Shown: positions 1 to 12,773 of the stretch, piece after piece
Position numbering within the stretch: position 1 is the stretch's first letter
Layout: every line of letters starts with the position of its first letter
Assembly: GCA_007844125.1 (NCBI GenBank)
Contig: CM017561.1
Span: 58,239,215 to 58,303,214, forward strand
Origin: Sinonovacula constricta
Taxonomy: Eukaryota; Mollusca; Bivalvia; Cardiida; Solecurtidae
Length of the DNA stretch: 64,000 nt
Reading direction: 5' to 3'
Made by a program: the position numbers and the translations under genes
The notes under the pieces: generated by a model
Told to the model about the DNA's origin: nothing
What the model saw: only the letters and a program-made list of their open reading frames with translations
The model's database searches: none

Positions 1-2581
1 CATGCGTTTGATGTATATACCCAGTAACCTTTTGATTGGTGTGACAAGTTGAGGACATAAATGACAGTTGTCTGCCCTTGGCTACTCTCCTGTCAGTTTG
101 GTCACAGATTGGATGCACTTGTACTGAATTAACAATAAACTCTACTCACTGACCTTGCATCTGCTCTGCCTGTCATATCTTTTTCTCAAGCACATTTCAT
201 GGCTCTTGTTTTAATGTAGTGTCCTCAATATTGGACATGTGCAAATCTTGTGACAGAGGATTAAAACTTAAACTCAAATTAAAGGGTTTACTTGTAATTT
301 GATACTTTTAAGACAACAGAAATGAAGTTAAGTGATGAGTGATTTATTTAAGTACAGCATGTTTTTAGTAAATCACTGTCAAAAGGCATGATTTTTGTTA
401 AAATACAGCACAATTACAGAATTAAAAAGTTGTTCAAATGACAGTGAAAAGCATGTGAAATTATCTTTTTTGAACTAGTGAGTGTACTATACACCCACTA
501 TAGTCATTTCCTAATTTTGTGAGTGTTCTATCAAGTCCTGATAAGAACAGATTAGTCTAAAAAACAACTATAAATCAAGTCCAACACTTCGAAATTTTAG
601 TTATGCTATTGTTAAAGAAATTTTGAAGTATGCCACAATTTAGTATATATTGTTCCTATCTCTTATAGTTTGCCACATCAAGTGAAGTGTTAAATCATAT
701 TCATGTTATGTTTGTTCTTTCAGCATTACTTTTTAAAGAAAAAAACAATCTGGAGATATTGTCATGACCCTCTTTGTTTTGTGGTTTTGGTTAATCTTTC
801 TGTTAAGGTCCATTTGTTAAAAAAACATGACAGATATTCGCTTTAAACTTTAAATACTTGTTTGACATTAAAAGTGAGATCCATTTCAGAAGGGCAGGTA
901 ATCTTGAAATAAAGTGTTATGTGCAGAGTTATGGTCCTTTTAATGAAATTTTGATATCATCCATCACTGAGAAAAGTAGAGCACATTGTCTACAGACAGC
1001 TCTTGTTATTATCTTTACTTAATGCAATGGTAGAGGGTAAATAAGAGAAAATATAACTTATAATTTATGTAATATATTTTGGTACACACTTTGTATTATT
1101 ATCATATTTATGTACTAACACTGCAGATTCATTGTATTCTTGCAAAAAATGAGTTCTTATTTTTATGAAATTGATCTCAATTCATCTCTTTGTTGTCATA
1201 AACATGTCTGGTGCCTATGTCATATTTTATATTTAGTTATCATAACAACAGTAAAATATTCTATGTATTTCATCACCTCATGAATATTCATAACTATGTA
1301 TTTCACTGCCTCATTAACACAGCCAGTATATTAATTAAATGCATTGTGTTTTGTAATATCTGTGACCATTTTGTTGCTTTATAAAACATAAAAAAATAGA
1401 AGTGCACCCTTTAAGCAAACATAAGCCATTTATTAGACTATGCAGGACTCGATGGTGGACACAGATATTATGGCACACCCTGCACTTTCTCTTTTTAGTG
1501 AAAATAATAAAGTGTGCACGTCATTGTGGAGTTAGTTTCGGCTTAAGGTTTCTTGGGTGATTTGTTATAGCTGCTGTTATGCCATTTTGTACTCACGAGT
1601 CATATATGTTATTTTTGTGAAAAACTGAAATTTATTTAAATATTGAAATAAACATGCAACAGTCATTTCTTGTGTATGTATTTGTTTCTTCTTGCAAGCA
1701 GTATTAACAAAGATTGCAACTATTTGTATGTATAAATGACACATTCATGTGTGTTATTATATTTATCGCCGCAGGTAACTTGTCTTTGTGAACACATTCG
1801 TTTGTTAAAGATATATTATAATTTAGTTGTTCTAAAAATAGTTTAAATATACTGCATTTGCTGAAAATAGGCCATGTAGAAATGGGGAAGGCTTAGTTAT
1901 GCAATCAACTCCCGCGTTTTAGGTATTCGATAAAATTATCAACTACTTTGTTTATTACGATAATTGTCCGCGTGTTACGGTAATTATAAGAATACAGTTA
2001 CAGCAGTGATTTATGACAAGAATACAGTTACAGCAGTAATTTATGGCAATCTTTAAATATTTGCTGTCTGTGCATGTTTTTATCAAAACTGCAACTGCTA
2101 CTATTAACAAAAAATTTAACCATCGTCAACCAGCCCACCAAAGAACTTATCCAGACTGAAAAAAAGAAGAATTTCATTGAAACAAAACAGTGTACGAAAA
2201 CCACGAGCTTTTATGCATTGGATTAAAGAGCTAGCTAGAATAAAAATTCCTTCCACATCGTAAACCAGGCAACTTAAAAGATTCAAGTCAAGGATGGGCA
2301 TTGTGGCTTAGCAACCCGGATAAAGGCAGCAACATGCTTATCACACACAAATCGGCCACACCTGAATGTAATGCACTCAAAAAGTCACAGCATGCATTCC
2401 TTTAAGACACGATGCACTTTAAAAAATGAAAATGAGCTGGCTGGAAATGGAAAGTACTGGTAATGTGCAAAAGGATGCTAAGCCATGAAGTCCAATTGTT
2501 GTTTGATGCAAACTTAGTGAAAAAATACAGTTTTGGGCGCCTCACTCGGAACACGCCATTTCCACGAAATCTAGGCTACTA
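1..2581. other. AT-rich intergenic DNA, no gene seen
   Basis: No exon with recognisable protein similarity on either strand. Short open frames here are AT-rich and look random. An AATAAA near 133 could belong to a plus-strand gene ending left of the window, but nothing supports that further. Confidence 0.5.
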
Positions 2582-2697
2582 TATGGCTTGGAATTTCATC
2601 AAATTTAGGGCAAATAACATTTCCGATACATTGTATGACATATAATGACTATTCGTCCATAGTTGTTAACATGATTTCAAATGAGTTCAATAAAAAA
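2582..2697 (+). repeat. Dispersed direct repeat, copy 1
   Basis: About 115 bases that recur almost unchanged at 5992-6128. Both begin TATGGCTTGGAATTTCATC and end near AATGAGTTCAAT. Copy 2 carries a small internal duplication. Probably part of a transposable element that also covers the broken open frame just downstream. Confidence 0.7.
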
Positions 2698-3031
2698 ACA
2701 AAAAACAAACCACGACGATTTTATTAAATCATTTAGCGCTGGGGAGTCAAATCCCGAAATGTTCCGATCAATTACGCAAGCGTTTACATTATCCCGTGAC
2801 CCGTATTTACGTTCGTCCGTGACCCTTTATTCAATAACAATGATAGTCGAAGGAATTCCGCCTCGAAAGAGAGGAAGGCCAGCTTTGCCTTATTCGGAAA
2901 GAAAAAGGACATTACAAGAAAAAGCACGGATGTGAGACATCCAAGGAGCCATAGAGAGCATGCGATCTAAACAAGAAGATGATATCCTGCATTCCATAAG
3001 AGGCGCCATGCCTCAGAGCGGCGCCAATTAA
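2681..3031 (+). pseudogene. Broken open frame with AT-hook-like RGRP motif, probably element-derived
   Basis: A frame of about 116 codons from ATG 2681 to TAA 3031, interrupted by one in-frame TGA at 2933-2935. It contains PRKRGRPALPYSERKR, basic and similar to an AT hook, then an acidic/basic helical-looking tail. Its 5' end overlaps the dispersed repeat at 2582-2697, which suggests a mobile-element protein. I do not recognise the family. It may not be a gene at all. Confidence 0.35.
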
Positions 3032-3163
3032 CTCGTAGGATGGACAGCACAAATCTAGAATTCATCTCTGGTCGGAAAAACACCGTTTACTTTCGGCGTG
3101 TTTAACTGAAATGTCCGATGAAATTATCGGCTATGATCGACGATGGCGACGACAGCGAAAGTA

Positions 3164-3217
3164 TGTTTGACCAAAAAGAAAATATATAATATTATATATT
3201 TTCTTTTTGGTCAAACA
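3164..3217. repeat. Perfect 54-bp palindrome
   Basis: Two 27-base arms with no spacer, centred between 3190 and 3191. Arms run from TGTTTGACCAAAAAGAAAAT into an AT core. It would extrude as a cruciform or form a long hairpin in RNA. No gene is attached. Confidence 0.9.
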
Positions 3218-3394
3218 GAAGAATGAACGTTACATTTTACTCATTTCGAGCATTTAAACATTCTCGCTACAACATCATGCAGACTAACACACAGTATTTG
3301 GCGTCAGAAAAATTGTCCATTCCGAAGCCAAATATGACTTGAAGATAGAGAAAGATGCATCTCCTCCATTTGAGAGGAGTATCAAGCTCAGGGT

Positions 3395-3450
3395 TAAAAA
3401 GCTATAAAAATGGAGGTTGAGGGTTCGAATCCCAGTCTGGGCATGCTTGG
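3395..3450 (+). repeat. tRNA-related SINE fragment
   Basis: Contains GGGTTCGAATCCCAGT, a good RNA polymerase III B box with its T-arm stem. No acceptable A box or cloverleaf is found upstream, so this is a SINE remnant, not a tRNA gene. Confidence 0.4.
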
Positions 3451-4257
3451 TCAACTGTTTTTTTCTTCCAACTGTTTCTCTTTGCCAATTGGTTCTGCAT
3501 CACTTATAAAAAAGAAAACATATGAAGTCGATTTTTTTTATTTTGTAAAGGAATTTTAATTCATGATTTGTGCTAAATTTGAATAAAAATTTGTTATCTG
3601 GTATATTCAAGTCATAAAAAAATCAAAACCATAAGGTGAAATTATTAAATATTGTGCAACCTCATCCCAAATAATTTATAAAACATTTTGGGCAACCATG
3701 AAATAAATACGCTATCCGTTCTGCTATCAAGAGCTTGATGATTTTTAACAAAGATAACTAACCAGAAAAAAGGAAAATGCGTCGTAAACGTGCTGGGTTT
3801 GTAATCAATTAATTACATGTTTAAGTCAATCCAATCAGGTAACTTGTTTGGTTGGTTTGTCTATTTCTATCATTTGTTTCCAAACGATACTAAATAACAA
3901 AAGACTTCTTCTAAAATGGATAAAATATAAAATTTGGAGTCTTCATATTTCAAAAAAGGAGACACATTTTAGAATTTTAGAAGAAAAAAATGTTCATCAA
4001 TTCAAAATTGGATGGAGAAATTTATCAAAATTTGGCATACAGATCTACTTTCAAGAATGCAACACATCAGTTATGTTAATTCTCAAATTCTAATTATTTC
4101 CTATTAAAGTTGCTTTACTTTACACAATATATCTAGGTAGTTTTGAATGTAGCTTTAAGCCAGTGATTGTTGTAGGCATAAGCCCTTCTCCTGGTACATT
4201 TGTAAAGGGAGGTTATCAGTGTAGCTGCGATACCTAATGCATGTTTTAATATCTAAA

Positions 4258-4735
4258 ATGTGGTATCCAACATGTTTTTATCAAAGAACCAAATAAGTCA
4301 TTGTTACCTGAAAATGCTGTTCTTTGATGCCCTAGATCTGTGGGAAAAGTGAAGCATTACACTCCAATCGTCATACTATAGGGTATTTCCTATCTGAGCC
4401 ACGCCGCAGAGAAAGCTGTTTTTAAACTAAGAAAACCACGTGACAACTTACTTTTGAGATCGTGTTATATCGTCTTCTGGAAATTTCGCGCTGACGTCGG
4501 TATCTATTTTTAGCAGGGACCACTTTCGTGCTTATTTATAGATTTGAAAATAATGAACACGTAGCGTTACTATTTTTTTCGCAGTGTGTACTGTCTAACA
4601 TAAAGGTACTGTTCAAAATCGTCTTTACTCAGACTCAAGTATAAGTTTATGCAAAAATCATGCATACATTCCCAGAAACCGTGGTAAAATATTGTTGCAT
4701 GCATTTGGTTAGGTAATCTTTCGGATACCACATTA
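4258..4735 (+). mobile_element. MITE family A, copy 1 (near full length)
   Basis: Left end TGGTATCC and right end CGGATACCACATT form terminal inverted repeats. The interior holds the family hallmarks: TTTCCTATCTGAGCCACG, AAGAAAACCACGTGAC with an E-box, TGACGTCGGTATC, and TTTATGCA near the right end. No coding capacity. Confidence 0.75.
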
Positions 4736-4865
4736 AACCCGTTTTGGGGAATTTTTGCATAGTTGCTGCTTAACTGATATTTAAATAAAGTAAAAGATGT
4801 TTATAAGTTTGCCACAATTAACACTACAAATCGTAAAAGATATCGCTTTTAATTACCATTATTTC

Positions 4866-5170
4866 TAGATCTATAAATAAAAAAGGGGGATTTCGGCTAA
4901 AAATAGATATCGACCTCAGAGCTGTTTACCCGGATGATCATGTAACGTGTAAGTGGTCACCTTGTTTTCTCAGTTTATAAATAACGCACCGTGCAGCGTA
5001 GCTCGGATAGGAAATACATTATGTGTAGTGACAGATGGGGCGTTATGCATCACTTTTCATATCGATATAAGGCACCAATAAACAGCATTTCTCGGCATAT
5101 TATCAAGCAATACTAATTTATTTGGTTGCGTGAGAGATAAAAAGAGGCCAAACAGTCGGGTATCAGCTTT
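4866..5170 (-). mobile_element. MITE family A, copy 2 (partial, inverted to copy 1)
   Basis: The same family read on the opposite strand, ending in ACAGTCGGGTATCAGC. It faces copy 1 across about 130 bases, so the two could fold on each other. Its E-box block is degraded. The far end is missing. Confidence 0.65.
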
Positions 5171-5991
5171 AAATCGAATTGGCCACAGTTGGCTTAATTT
5201 GCATGTTGTTAATTTTTGCTCAGAAAAGCAAAAAAAAAATGTTAATCCATGTCGGTTAATGGATTGAATTACGGATTAAAATACATATTATCCCTGACCA
5301 CCAGGAATGGATACGGTGGGGGGGGGATGCTCCCCACCCCCCAACCCCCACCCCCACCAGGTAAAAGAGTACGTGTTGTAAAAACACATGCATGTAAGAC
5401 CCCAAATACTAAAGGTTTTTTTTATTAAATTTTGTCTGTTGACTGTTGAGGTCGAAGTTAGGGCCCCTTACTGTGTATACATATCTAGTATTTACTGCGA
5501 TAAAGTTGAACGGATCTTGATTCATACCCTCCCCAACCTACCATTAAAATTTTCTGATCCGCTCTTGCTGGTCACCACCCTATGTGTGAATATGTTGTCT
5601 TGTTGACTGGGTGTGGTATCATACTAGGTGGCCCGGGCATGCTATACACAGTGAATGCAGCACAATATCTGCTTCAAGTGAACACTTTCTCCAGATAACT
5701 GAAATACTGTTGGTGGGACGATTAACCCAACAAACAAACAAACCTATCTCTTTTGACAATCCTATTTCATCGAAACATTACCTGCTCATAACAAACCACC
5801 CTTGATTTGATACATTTTAGTCATGCTTACATCTGCCTCCAATATCCTCAGGACTCGATACTAAGAGGTGCAATCATAATCATTTTAGCCTTCTTAGTAT
5901 GAGTTGATCAGGCTTAGGTATAAAGTGTAGATGTAGATTAACCAGATCTTGGCAGGATTAGCACTGTTTGCTGGCGAATCCTAAATCTTTT

Positions 5992-6128
5992 TATGGCTTG
6001 GAATTTCATCCTCAAATTTAGCGCATCATCAAATTTAGCGCAAATAACATTTCCGATACATTATATGACATATATAATGACTATTCGTCCATAGTTGTTA
6101 ACATGATTTCAAATGAGTTCAATGAAAA
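5992..6128 (+). repeat. Dispersed direct repeat, copy 2
   Basis: Second copy of the 2582-2697 repeat, same orientation, with an internal duplication of the segment around AAATTTAGCGCA. The copies diverge abruptly after 6128, so only the left part of the unit was duplicated or kept. Confidence 0.7.
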
Positions 6129-6967
6129 AATAATAATGTGTGAATATGTTGTCTTAAAAACTATGTTGTCTATAGGTGTGGAGAATGTAAAGCGTCGTGA
6201 CGCTTTTCATTTTTTTCCCGGTATAAGTTAAAAAACCTGACATATATCGGAAATGCACATATGGGAATATATGTCATGTGTAACGCCAGTCACCTTTTTT
6301 GATTTGAAGTGATGCAATAATTTAAATAAAAAAGACGTGCAGATTCTGTGGCTCTCTATTCCATGTACCCTCATGGGACTGTGGCCATGTCGATTTATCA
6401 ATAGTTATTTCTTTGTTATTTTTGCACACAGGCAATCAAGCATGTGTATATATGTCTACTAATATAAGTAGCAAATAGCGTTTACTCAGATCAGACAACT
6501 TTCAGATCTACATTATTTGCCAAATCTATATCAATACATGCTTAGCTGGTAATGGTTCACGACTTTGGAAGGATAAGGGCTTTACTCTCAGCTGCCACAT
6601 AATAACTTTGCAGCTCATTTTCATTCTAGCCATATCTTTAGTTTGATGAAAAGTTTGATTTCGTTTTGTGGAAGCATGAATAAATCAGTTAATCTTTATA
6701 ATCGAGAGAACTCACAATCTCTAATCGTTTGTTGGGTAAATAAACTTCCCAGACTTCAAAGTGCATTATTGCACTACATGTAAACAGACTCGAAAGAGTA
6801 CATGCACCCTTGCACAAGTTGCAGACTGATATCGATAACGATATAGCGATTAGGTTGAATAATGGAAACATACAACATGTAGTTGTAGAGAGATGCATGT
6901 AGTAGGAATATTATTTATTTTTTTATATTTACTGGTGTATTTTGTCATCTGTTTTAGCTGTTATCTT

Positions 6968-6979
6968 CTACTACTACTA

Positions 6980-7056
<77 letters not shown>
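6968..7056. repeat. Compound microsatellite (ACT)n-(ATT)n
   Basis: Uninterrupted CTA triplets pass directly into TTA triplets with one early slip. Confidence 0.95.
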
Positions 7057-7057
<1 letters not shown>

Positions 7058-8094
7058 AACATATTAAAAATCACCAAATCCAACTATCCCCATTACAACA
7101 TATATAGGTCATATATAACTGCTTTATTCTTTACCACATGTGTTGCCTACTCACAACAGCGCATCTACACGATTTAGAAGTTTCCATATGACATGTGATA
7201 TGCTAATAATTATATTTTTCAAGATATTATAAGTAATTGGTTTAGTTTAAAGTTTAAGTTACATTTAATTGCCAAATCTTTGTCAATATTATCCATATCC
7301 TATAACAATCAAATAAAAGATGGACAATCGGGTCTAAATTCCTAAACTACGGCTCGACTCTTTATGAAAAGATTGAAATATAAATGTAATTATATAAACC
7401 GATAGGTCAACTAGCATATATATATCTTAAAATTCATGTGAAAGAAATGTAAAGAAGAAGGGAGTACTTACCACTTCTCCAGCATATATCCTCCGTTGCA
7501 AACAAGATGCAGTCCTTTTTACACAAATGAAACATATCCACATCCTTTCATCTTAGTGTGAATGCACATTTAACATTCACTTAACTAGACCGCTTAAATA
7601 CATTTTCAATGCTAAACAAACTGAACAGTTTTATGTGACTCATTTAAAAATCGGGCCAAAATTGCCTAACAGGGGTCCGAAACTGTTTAAAGGGAAGACG
7701 TCGAATGGTTAAGGATTTTTATGTTCCACTAAGCATAATGTTATCTTACCGGCATTGCTCGGGCTGAAATGTTGTTCGAAGGTACAAAAGACCTTGGGAG
7801 ATACCGGAAAGGGGACATTAGTATACACCCTGATTTATGTTCGAAATAATTACATTTCTACAAACAACATGATCTTGATTATTCAAATAAAATAAAGTGT
7901 TATCCACTCGAAAAGAGGTGACTTCCGAAGGAGGTAGCTGTTTCATGTTAAATCAATTTGGTTGGGGGTTTCTCAAAGTTTGTTTGTTTTCCCGTAGATT
8001 TGCAAGTCAAAATTGTCGCTGTTAGTTTATTAAAGGCTGGAAAGATCGGTCGGTGTCATAAAGGTTGTTAGATGTAATATAAGTGAAACTTCAT
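7057..8094. other. Intergenic DNA, nothing recognised
   Basis: No exon or element boundary that I can support; a unique-looking AT-rich flank of the minisatellite. Confidence 0.5.
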
Positions 8095-10645
8095 AGAGTT
8101 GTAAATTGATCAAGTAGCGGTAGTGGTTAATGTAGTGGCAGTTGTAGTGGTAGTTGTGGAAGTAGTAGTAGTTGTCGTAGTTGTGGAACTCGTGGTAGTT
8201 GTGGAAGTAGTGGTAGTTGTCATAGTTGTGGAAGTCTAGGTAGTTGAGCAAGAAATGGTAGTTGCGGAAGTAGTGGTAGTAGTAGTAGTAGTTGTGTAAG
8301 TAGTGAAAGTTGTGGAAGTAGTGGTAGTTGTGTAAGAAGTGATAGTTGTGTAAGTAGTGGTAGTTGTGTAAGTAGTGGTAGTTGTGGAAGTAGTGGTAGT
8401 TGTGGATGTAGTGGTAGTTGTGGATGTAGTGGTAGTAGTGGATGCAGTGGTAGTAGTGGATGCAGTGGAAGTTGTGGAGGTAGTGGTAGTTGTGGAAGAC
8501 GTGGTAGTTGTGGAGGTAGTAGTAGTAGTGGATGCAGTGGTAGTGGTGGTAGTAGTGGTAGTTGTGGAAGACGTGGTAGTTGTGGAGGTAGTGGTAGTTG
8601 TGGATGCAGTGGTAGTTGTAGAGGTAGTGGTAGTTGTGGAAGACGTGGTAGTTGTGGAGGTAGTGGTAGTTGTGGATGCAGTGGTAGTAGTGGATGCAGT
8701 GGTAGTAGTGGATGTAGTGGTAGTTGTGGATGTAGTGGTAGTTCTGGAGGAAGTGGTAGTAGTGGATGCAGCGGTAGTTGTGGAAGACGTGGTAGTTGTG
8801 GAGGAAGTGGTAGTAGTGGATGCAGTGGTAGTTGTGGAAGACGTGGTAGTTGTGGAGGTAGTGGTAGTAGTGGATGCAGTGGTAGTTGTGGAAGACGTGG
8901 TAGTTGTGGAGGTAGTGGTAGTAGTGGATGCAGTGGTTGTTGTGGAAGACGTGGTAGTTGTGGAGGTAGTGGTAGTAGTGGTAGTTGTGGAAGCAGTGAA
9001 AGTAGTTGTAGTAGTGGAGGTAGTGGTAGTAGTGGATGCAGCGGTAGTTGTGGAAGACATGGTAGTTGTGGAGGTAGAGGTAGTAGTGGAAGTAGTGGTA
9101 GTTGTGGAAGTAGTGAAAGTAGTTGTAGTAGTGGAAGTAGTTGTAGTAGTGGAAGTAGTGGTAGTATTGGAAGTAGTGAAAGTAGTTGTAGTAGTGGAAG
9201 TAGTGGAAGAAGTGGTAGTTGTGGAGGTAGTGGTAGATGTGAAAGTTGTGGTAGTAATGGAGGTAGTGGTTGTTGTGGAAGTAGTGGTAGTAGTGGTAGG
9301 GGAAGAGATGGTAGTGATTTTAGCAGTGGTAGGGGAAGAGATGATACTGGTGGAAGCGGTGGTAGGGGAAGAAGTGGTAGTGGTGGTAGTGGAAGAAGTG
9401 GTAGTAGTGGTAGTGGAAAAAGTGGTAGAAATGGAAGTAGTGGTAGTGGAAGAAGTAGTAGCGGTGGTAGTGGAAGAAGTGGTAGTGGAAGAAGTGGGAG
9501 TAGTGGTAGTGGATGAAGTGGTAGTAGTGGTAGTGACAAAAGTGGTAGTGGAAGAAATGGTAGTAGTGGTAGTGGAAGAAGTGGTAGTGAAAGAAGTGGT
9601 AGTAGTGAAAGTAGTTGTAGTAGTGAAAGTAGTTGTAGTATTGGTAGTAGTGGAAGAAGTGGTAGTAGTGGTAGTAGTGGCAGTAGTGGAAGTAGTGGTA
9701 GTAGTGAAAGTAGTTGTAGTAGTGGTAGTAGTGGACGAGTGGTAGTAGTGGTAGTAGTGGTAGTAGTGGTTGTAGTGGTAGTAGTGAAAGTAGTTGTAGT
9801 AGTGGAAGTAGTGGTAGTAGTGAAAGTAGTTGTAGTAGTGGTAGTAGTGGAAGAAGTGGTAGTTGTGGAGGTTTTTGTAGAAGTGAAAGTAGTGGATGTA
9901 GTGGTAGTAATAGAGGTATTGGTAGAAGTGAAATTAGTGGTAGCAGTGGTAGTGGAAGTAGTGGTAGAAGTGGAGGTAGTGGTTGTTGTGGAAGTAGTGG
10001 TAGTAGTGGTAGGGGAAGAGATGGTAATGGTTTTAGCAGTGGTAGGTGAAGAGATGGTACTGGTGGAAGCGGTGGTAGGGGAAGAGATGGTACTGGTGGA
10101 AGTGGTAGTGGAAGAAGTGGTAGTGGTGGTAGTAGAAGAAGTGGTAGTAGTAGTCGTGGAAGAAGTGGTAGTAGTAGTGATAGAAGTGGTAGTGGAAGAA
10201 GTGATAGTGGAAGAAGTGGTAGTGGAAGAAGTGGTAGTGGAAGTAGTGGTAGTAGTGGTAAAGGAAGAAGTGGTAGTGAAAGAAGTGGTAGAAGTGGTAG
10301 TGGAAGTAGTGGTAGTGGAAGAAGTGGTAGTGGTGGTAGTGGAAGAAGTGGTAGTGGAAGAAGTGGGAGTAGTGGTAGTGGATGAAGTGGTAGTAGTGGT
10401 AGTGACAGAAGTGGTAGTGACAGAAGTGGTAGTGGACGAAATGGTAGTAGTGTTAGTGGAAGAAGTGGTAGTGAAAGAAGTGGTAGTAGTGGTAGTGGAA
10501 GAAGTGGTTGTAGTGGTAGTGAAAGAAGTGGTAGTAGTGGTAGTAGCAGTGGTAGTGGAAGAAGTGGTAGTGGTGGTAGTAGTGGTAGGTGGAAGAAGTG
10601 GTAGTGGAAGAAGTGGTAGTGGAAGAAGTGGTAGTGGAAGACTTT
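8095..10645. repeat. 2.5-kb triplet-based minisatellite, strand-asymmetric
   Basis: Built from degenerate GTAGTG, GTTGTGGAA and GGAAGAAGT blocks; the plus strand has almost no C. The left part has a higher-order unit of 54 bases: the block GGAAGACGTGGTAGTTG starts near 8783, 8837, 8891 and 8945. The right part contains a duplicated segment: about 9280-9560 resembles 10000-10400, including GGGGAAGAGATGGTA and TTTTAGCAGTGGTAGG. Because stop triplets are rare, several frames on both strands stay open for up to about 450 codons. They encode only Val/Glu/Asp, Ser/Thr or Leu/Pro runs, and I do not call any of them as genes. Confidence 0.95.
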
Positions 10646-12589
10646 ACCTTGCTTCAGTTTATGTCCCAACATGGTTATTTGGGTGTCGGGTACACATCTG
10701 CTGTCTATTTGAAACTCTCTTGCCCTTTTGGTTATGTATGGTTCAGAAAAAAAGTGTGGACCTCTGCAGAAAATCCCAAACCCTGATGTCCTGGGCAGAT
10801 ACTCTGATTGCTGATCAAAAATCAGCAGTCATTTTTTTACCTTTTTGATTATATAGGGTTTAGAGGAACAAGCGAATAAAGTCCAGGTTGGCTTGTATAT
10901 CAAAATGGTAAAAGATAGCCCGGAAGCAACACTTGCTCGTCATCAGCATGCCTGACTTAGCATTGGAACAACAGTTGAGCCAGATATCTAAAAAAGTTGT
11001 TCCGGTGAGAAAAATGCTTTTTTGGTTTTTCCGACCATGCTCCAACATTGTTTCAAGCAATATTTAATGGAATAAATTGTGGATGTTGAAGACAAATCCT
11101 GCTGTCCATATTTTAAAACCTGTTACGTTTCATTAAGCATTGGCCAGGAAAAAAATTGTGCGCTCCTGTTCCAGCAACCCAGAACCTTGATGTAGCAAAG
11201 GAACTTTTGGGCGCTAAGCACGAACCGGGGACAATTGTTAAAGCTATTTTAGCATTTTCATGGTAACAAAAAGGTGCACAACTGTTGCAGAAAAAGCCCA
11301 TAACAATAAGGGATAGACCAAGAAGTAACACGGGATTTATGGTTACCACTCTAAGTGTAGCTAAGGTCCAAAAATTGAGCTTCAGTTGGCTGTTGAGAAA
11401 GAAAACAATGATAAGAACCCCTTACCTTATTGACCAATTATTCTGAAATCATCTTTCATCAAAAACTTTATACAAACTATGTCGACTGGATTATTTTGAA
11501 TGCTGAATACGAATCTGCTGTGTGTTAAATACTTCATTTTTTTAGAAATACAGGGTTCGAGAAAACATGCCCTATTGTTAAAACCCTCCATCCTGCGCAC
11601 CATCGCGCAAAAAATACAAAACCCTAATGTTCCAAGGGGTTATTGATGGTGCTCACAAGAGTCCAGAGTCCGCTTGTAAAAATTGTTACCATTTTTTTAG
11701 ATCTAGGTTTCGGTGGAAAATCTTTTATCATTTTTGATATATAGGCTTCCCAAAACCTGCCTCAACACCGTAACAGTGAGAAATAGTCTTAAAGTATTTT
11801 GGATGTAAAGCACAAACCAAACTGGACTGAAGTTGAAGCAGAAATGATTATAAAAAAACAGCTGGGGATAATAAGGTATCCTGATGAACAAAACGTGCTA
11901 AATATTTTTTATTCTGATGTACACAGTATTTTATGACATAATAAGCATATTGTAAGCTGTTAAACAAAACATAACATGGCAACAAGACAAAAGGAAAATT
12001 TCGGATTTTTGGCAAAAATTCGGACTAAGTAGGAAAATGAGTAGTGTAATTGTTAAAGGTGAATACCAATCATTTTGACATACAATTACCTAATGAGCAA
12101 AATAACTCTGGACATGCAAAAAGAACACATAGCAGCAACAAGATTGTAACAGCAAAAAAAATCAGAGTTTACATAACATTTAACCAAAAAGGGTCAATTA
12201 TTAGTAAACCTTCTACAGGATGAGTAGTTCATGAACTGAACTGTAGAGAAGCAATGTTGATACAAAACAAAATGTAAACAAATGCAACAATTAAAAAAAA
12301 ATGTCTGTCCTACTGAAAATATTTAAAGCCATTCCTAAAAAATTAAAGGATTTGGCATATGCAAATAAAGCTGATCTGAAAACATAGAATTAAATTTTAG
12401 CATATAAGTTATTGTTTTCAATCGTGCAAATTGAATGCATGTCAGTTAAAATTACTTTCTATCATCATTATCACTACCACAACCATCATCATCATCGGCT
12501 TCATTGCATAATGATAATATAAGTAAATGTATCAATTATACAAACACAATTTGCCAATTTTAGTTATGGTTCTCATTAAAAATAACCAT
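10646..12589. repeat. Degenerate long-period repeat region
   Basis: Related phrases recur at loose intervals: CCCTGATGTCC near 10782, CCTTGATGTAG near 11184 and CCCTAATGTTCC near 11611, each after an A-rich stretch. ATATAGGGTTTAG near 10852 echoes ATACAGGGTTCGAG near 11549. This suggests old tandem copies of about 400-430 bases. No protein-coding exon seen. Confidence 0.35.
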
Positions 12590-12672
12590 GTTGTCTTAAG
12601 AGACCACCTGTCTTAAGAGACCATTTTAGTCTTGTCCCGTTGGTGGTCTTTTAATACAAGTTTGACTGTACT
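12590..12672 (+). mobile_element. Tigger-like element, terminal fragment
   Basis: Ends in AATACAAGTTTGACTGTAC, the same terminus as the element at 30332-31722, and shares the subterminal GTCCC...GGTGG pattern. Only one end is present. Confidence 0.5.
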
Positions 12673-12773
12673 CAAAAATGACTCTTGAAATATAACTAAA
12701 ACCACTATCAAGTAACAGAAGCAAGGACTTTAAAATCCTCAACTTGAAAGTTTCAAGTAAACAAGGGTCATTC

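Noticed and set aside
3395..3450. Possible tRNA gene
   Set aside because: A B box is present but there is no A box, anticodon arm or 7-bp acceptor stem; better explained as a SINE fragment.
8220..10848. Several open frames of 270-456 codons on both strands
   Set aside because: They lie wholly in the triplet minisatellite, overlap each other in many frames and encode only Val/Glu, Thr/Ser or Leu/Pro runs. There is no start context, domain or splice signal.
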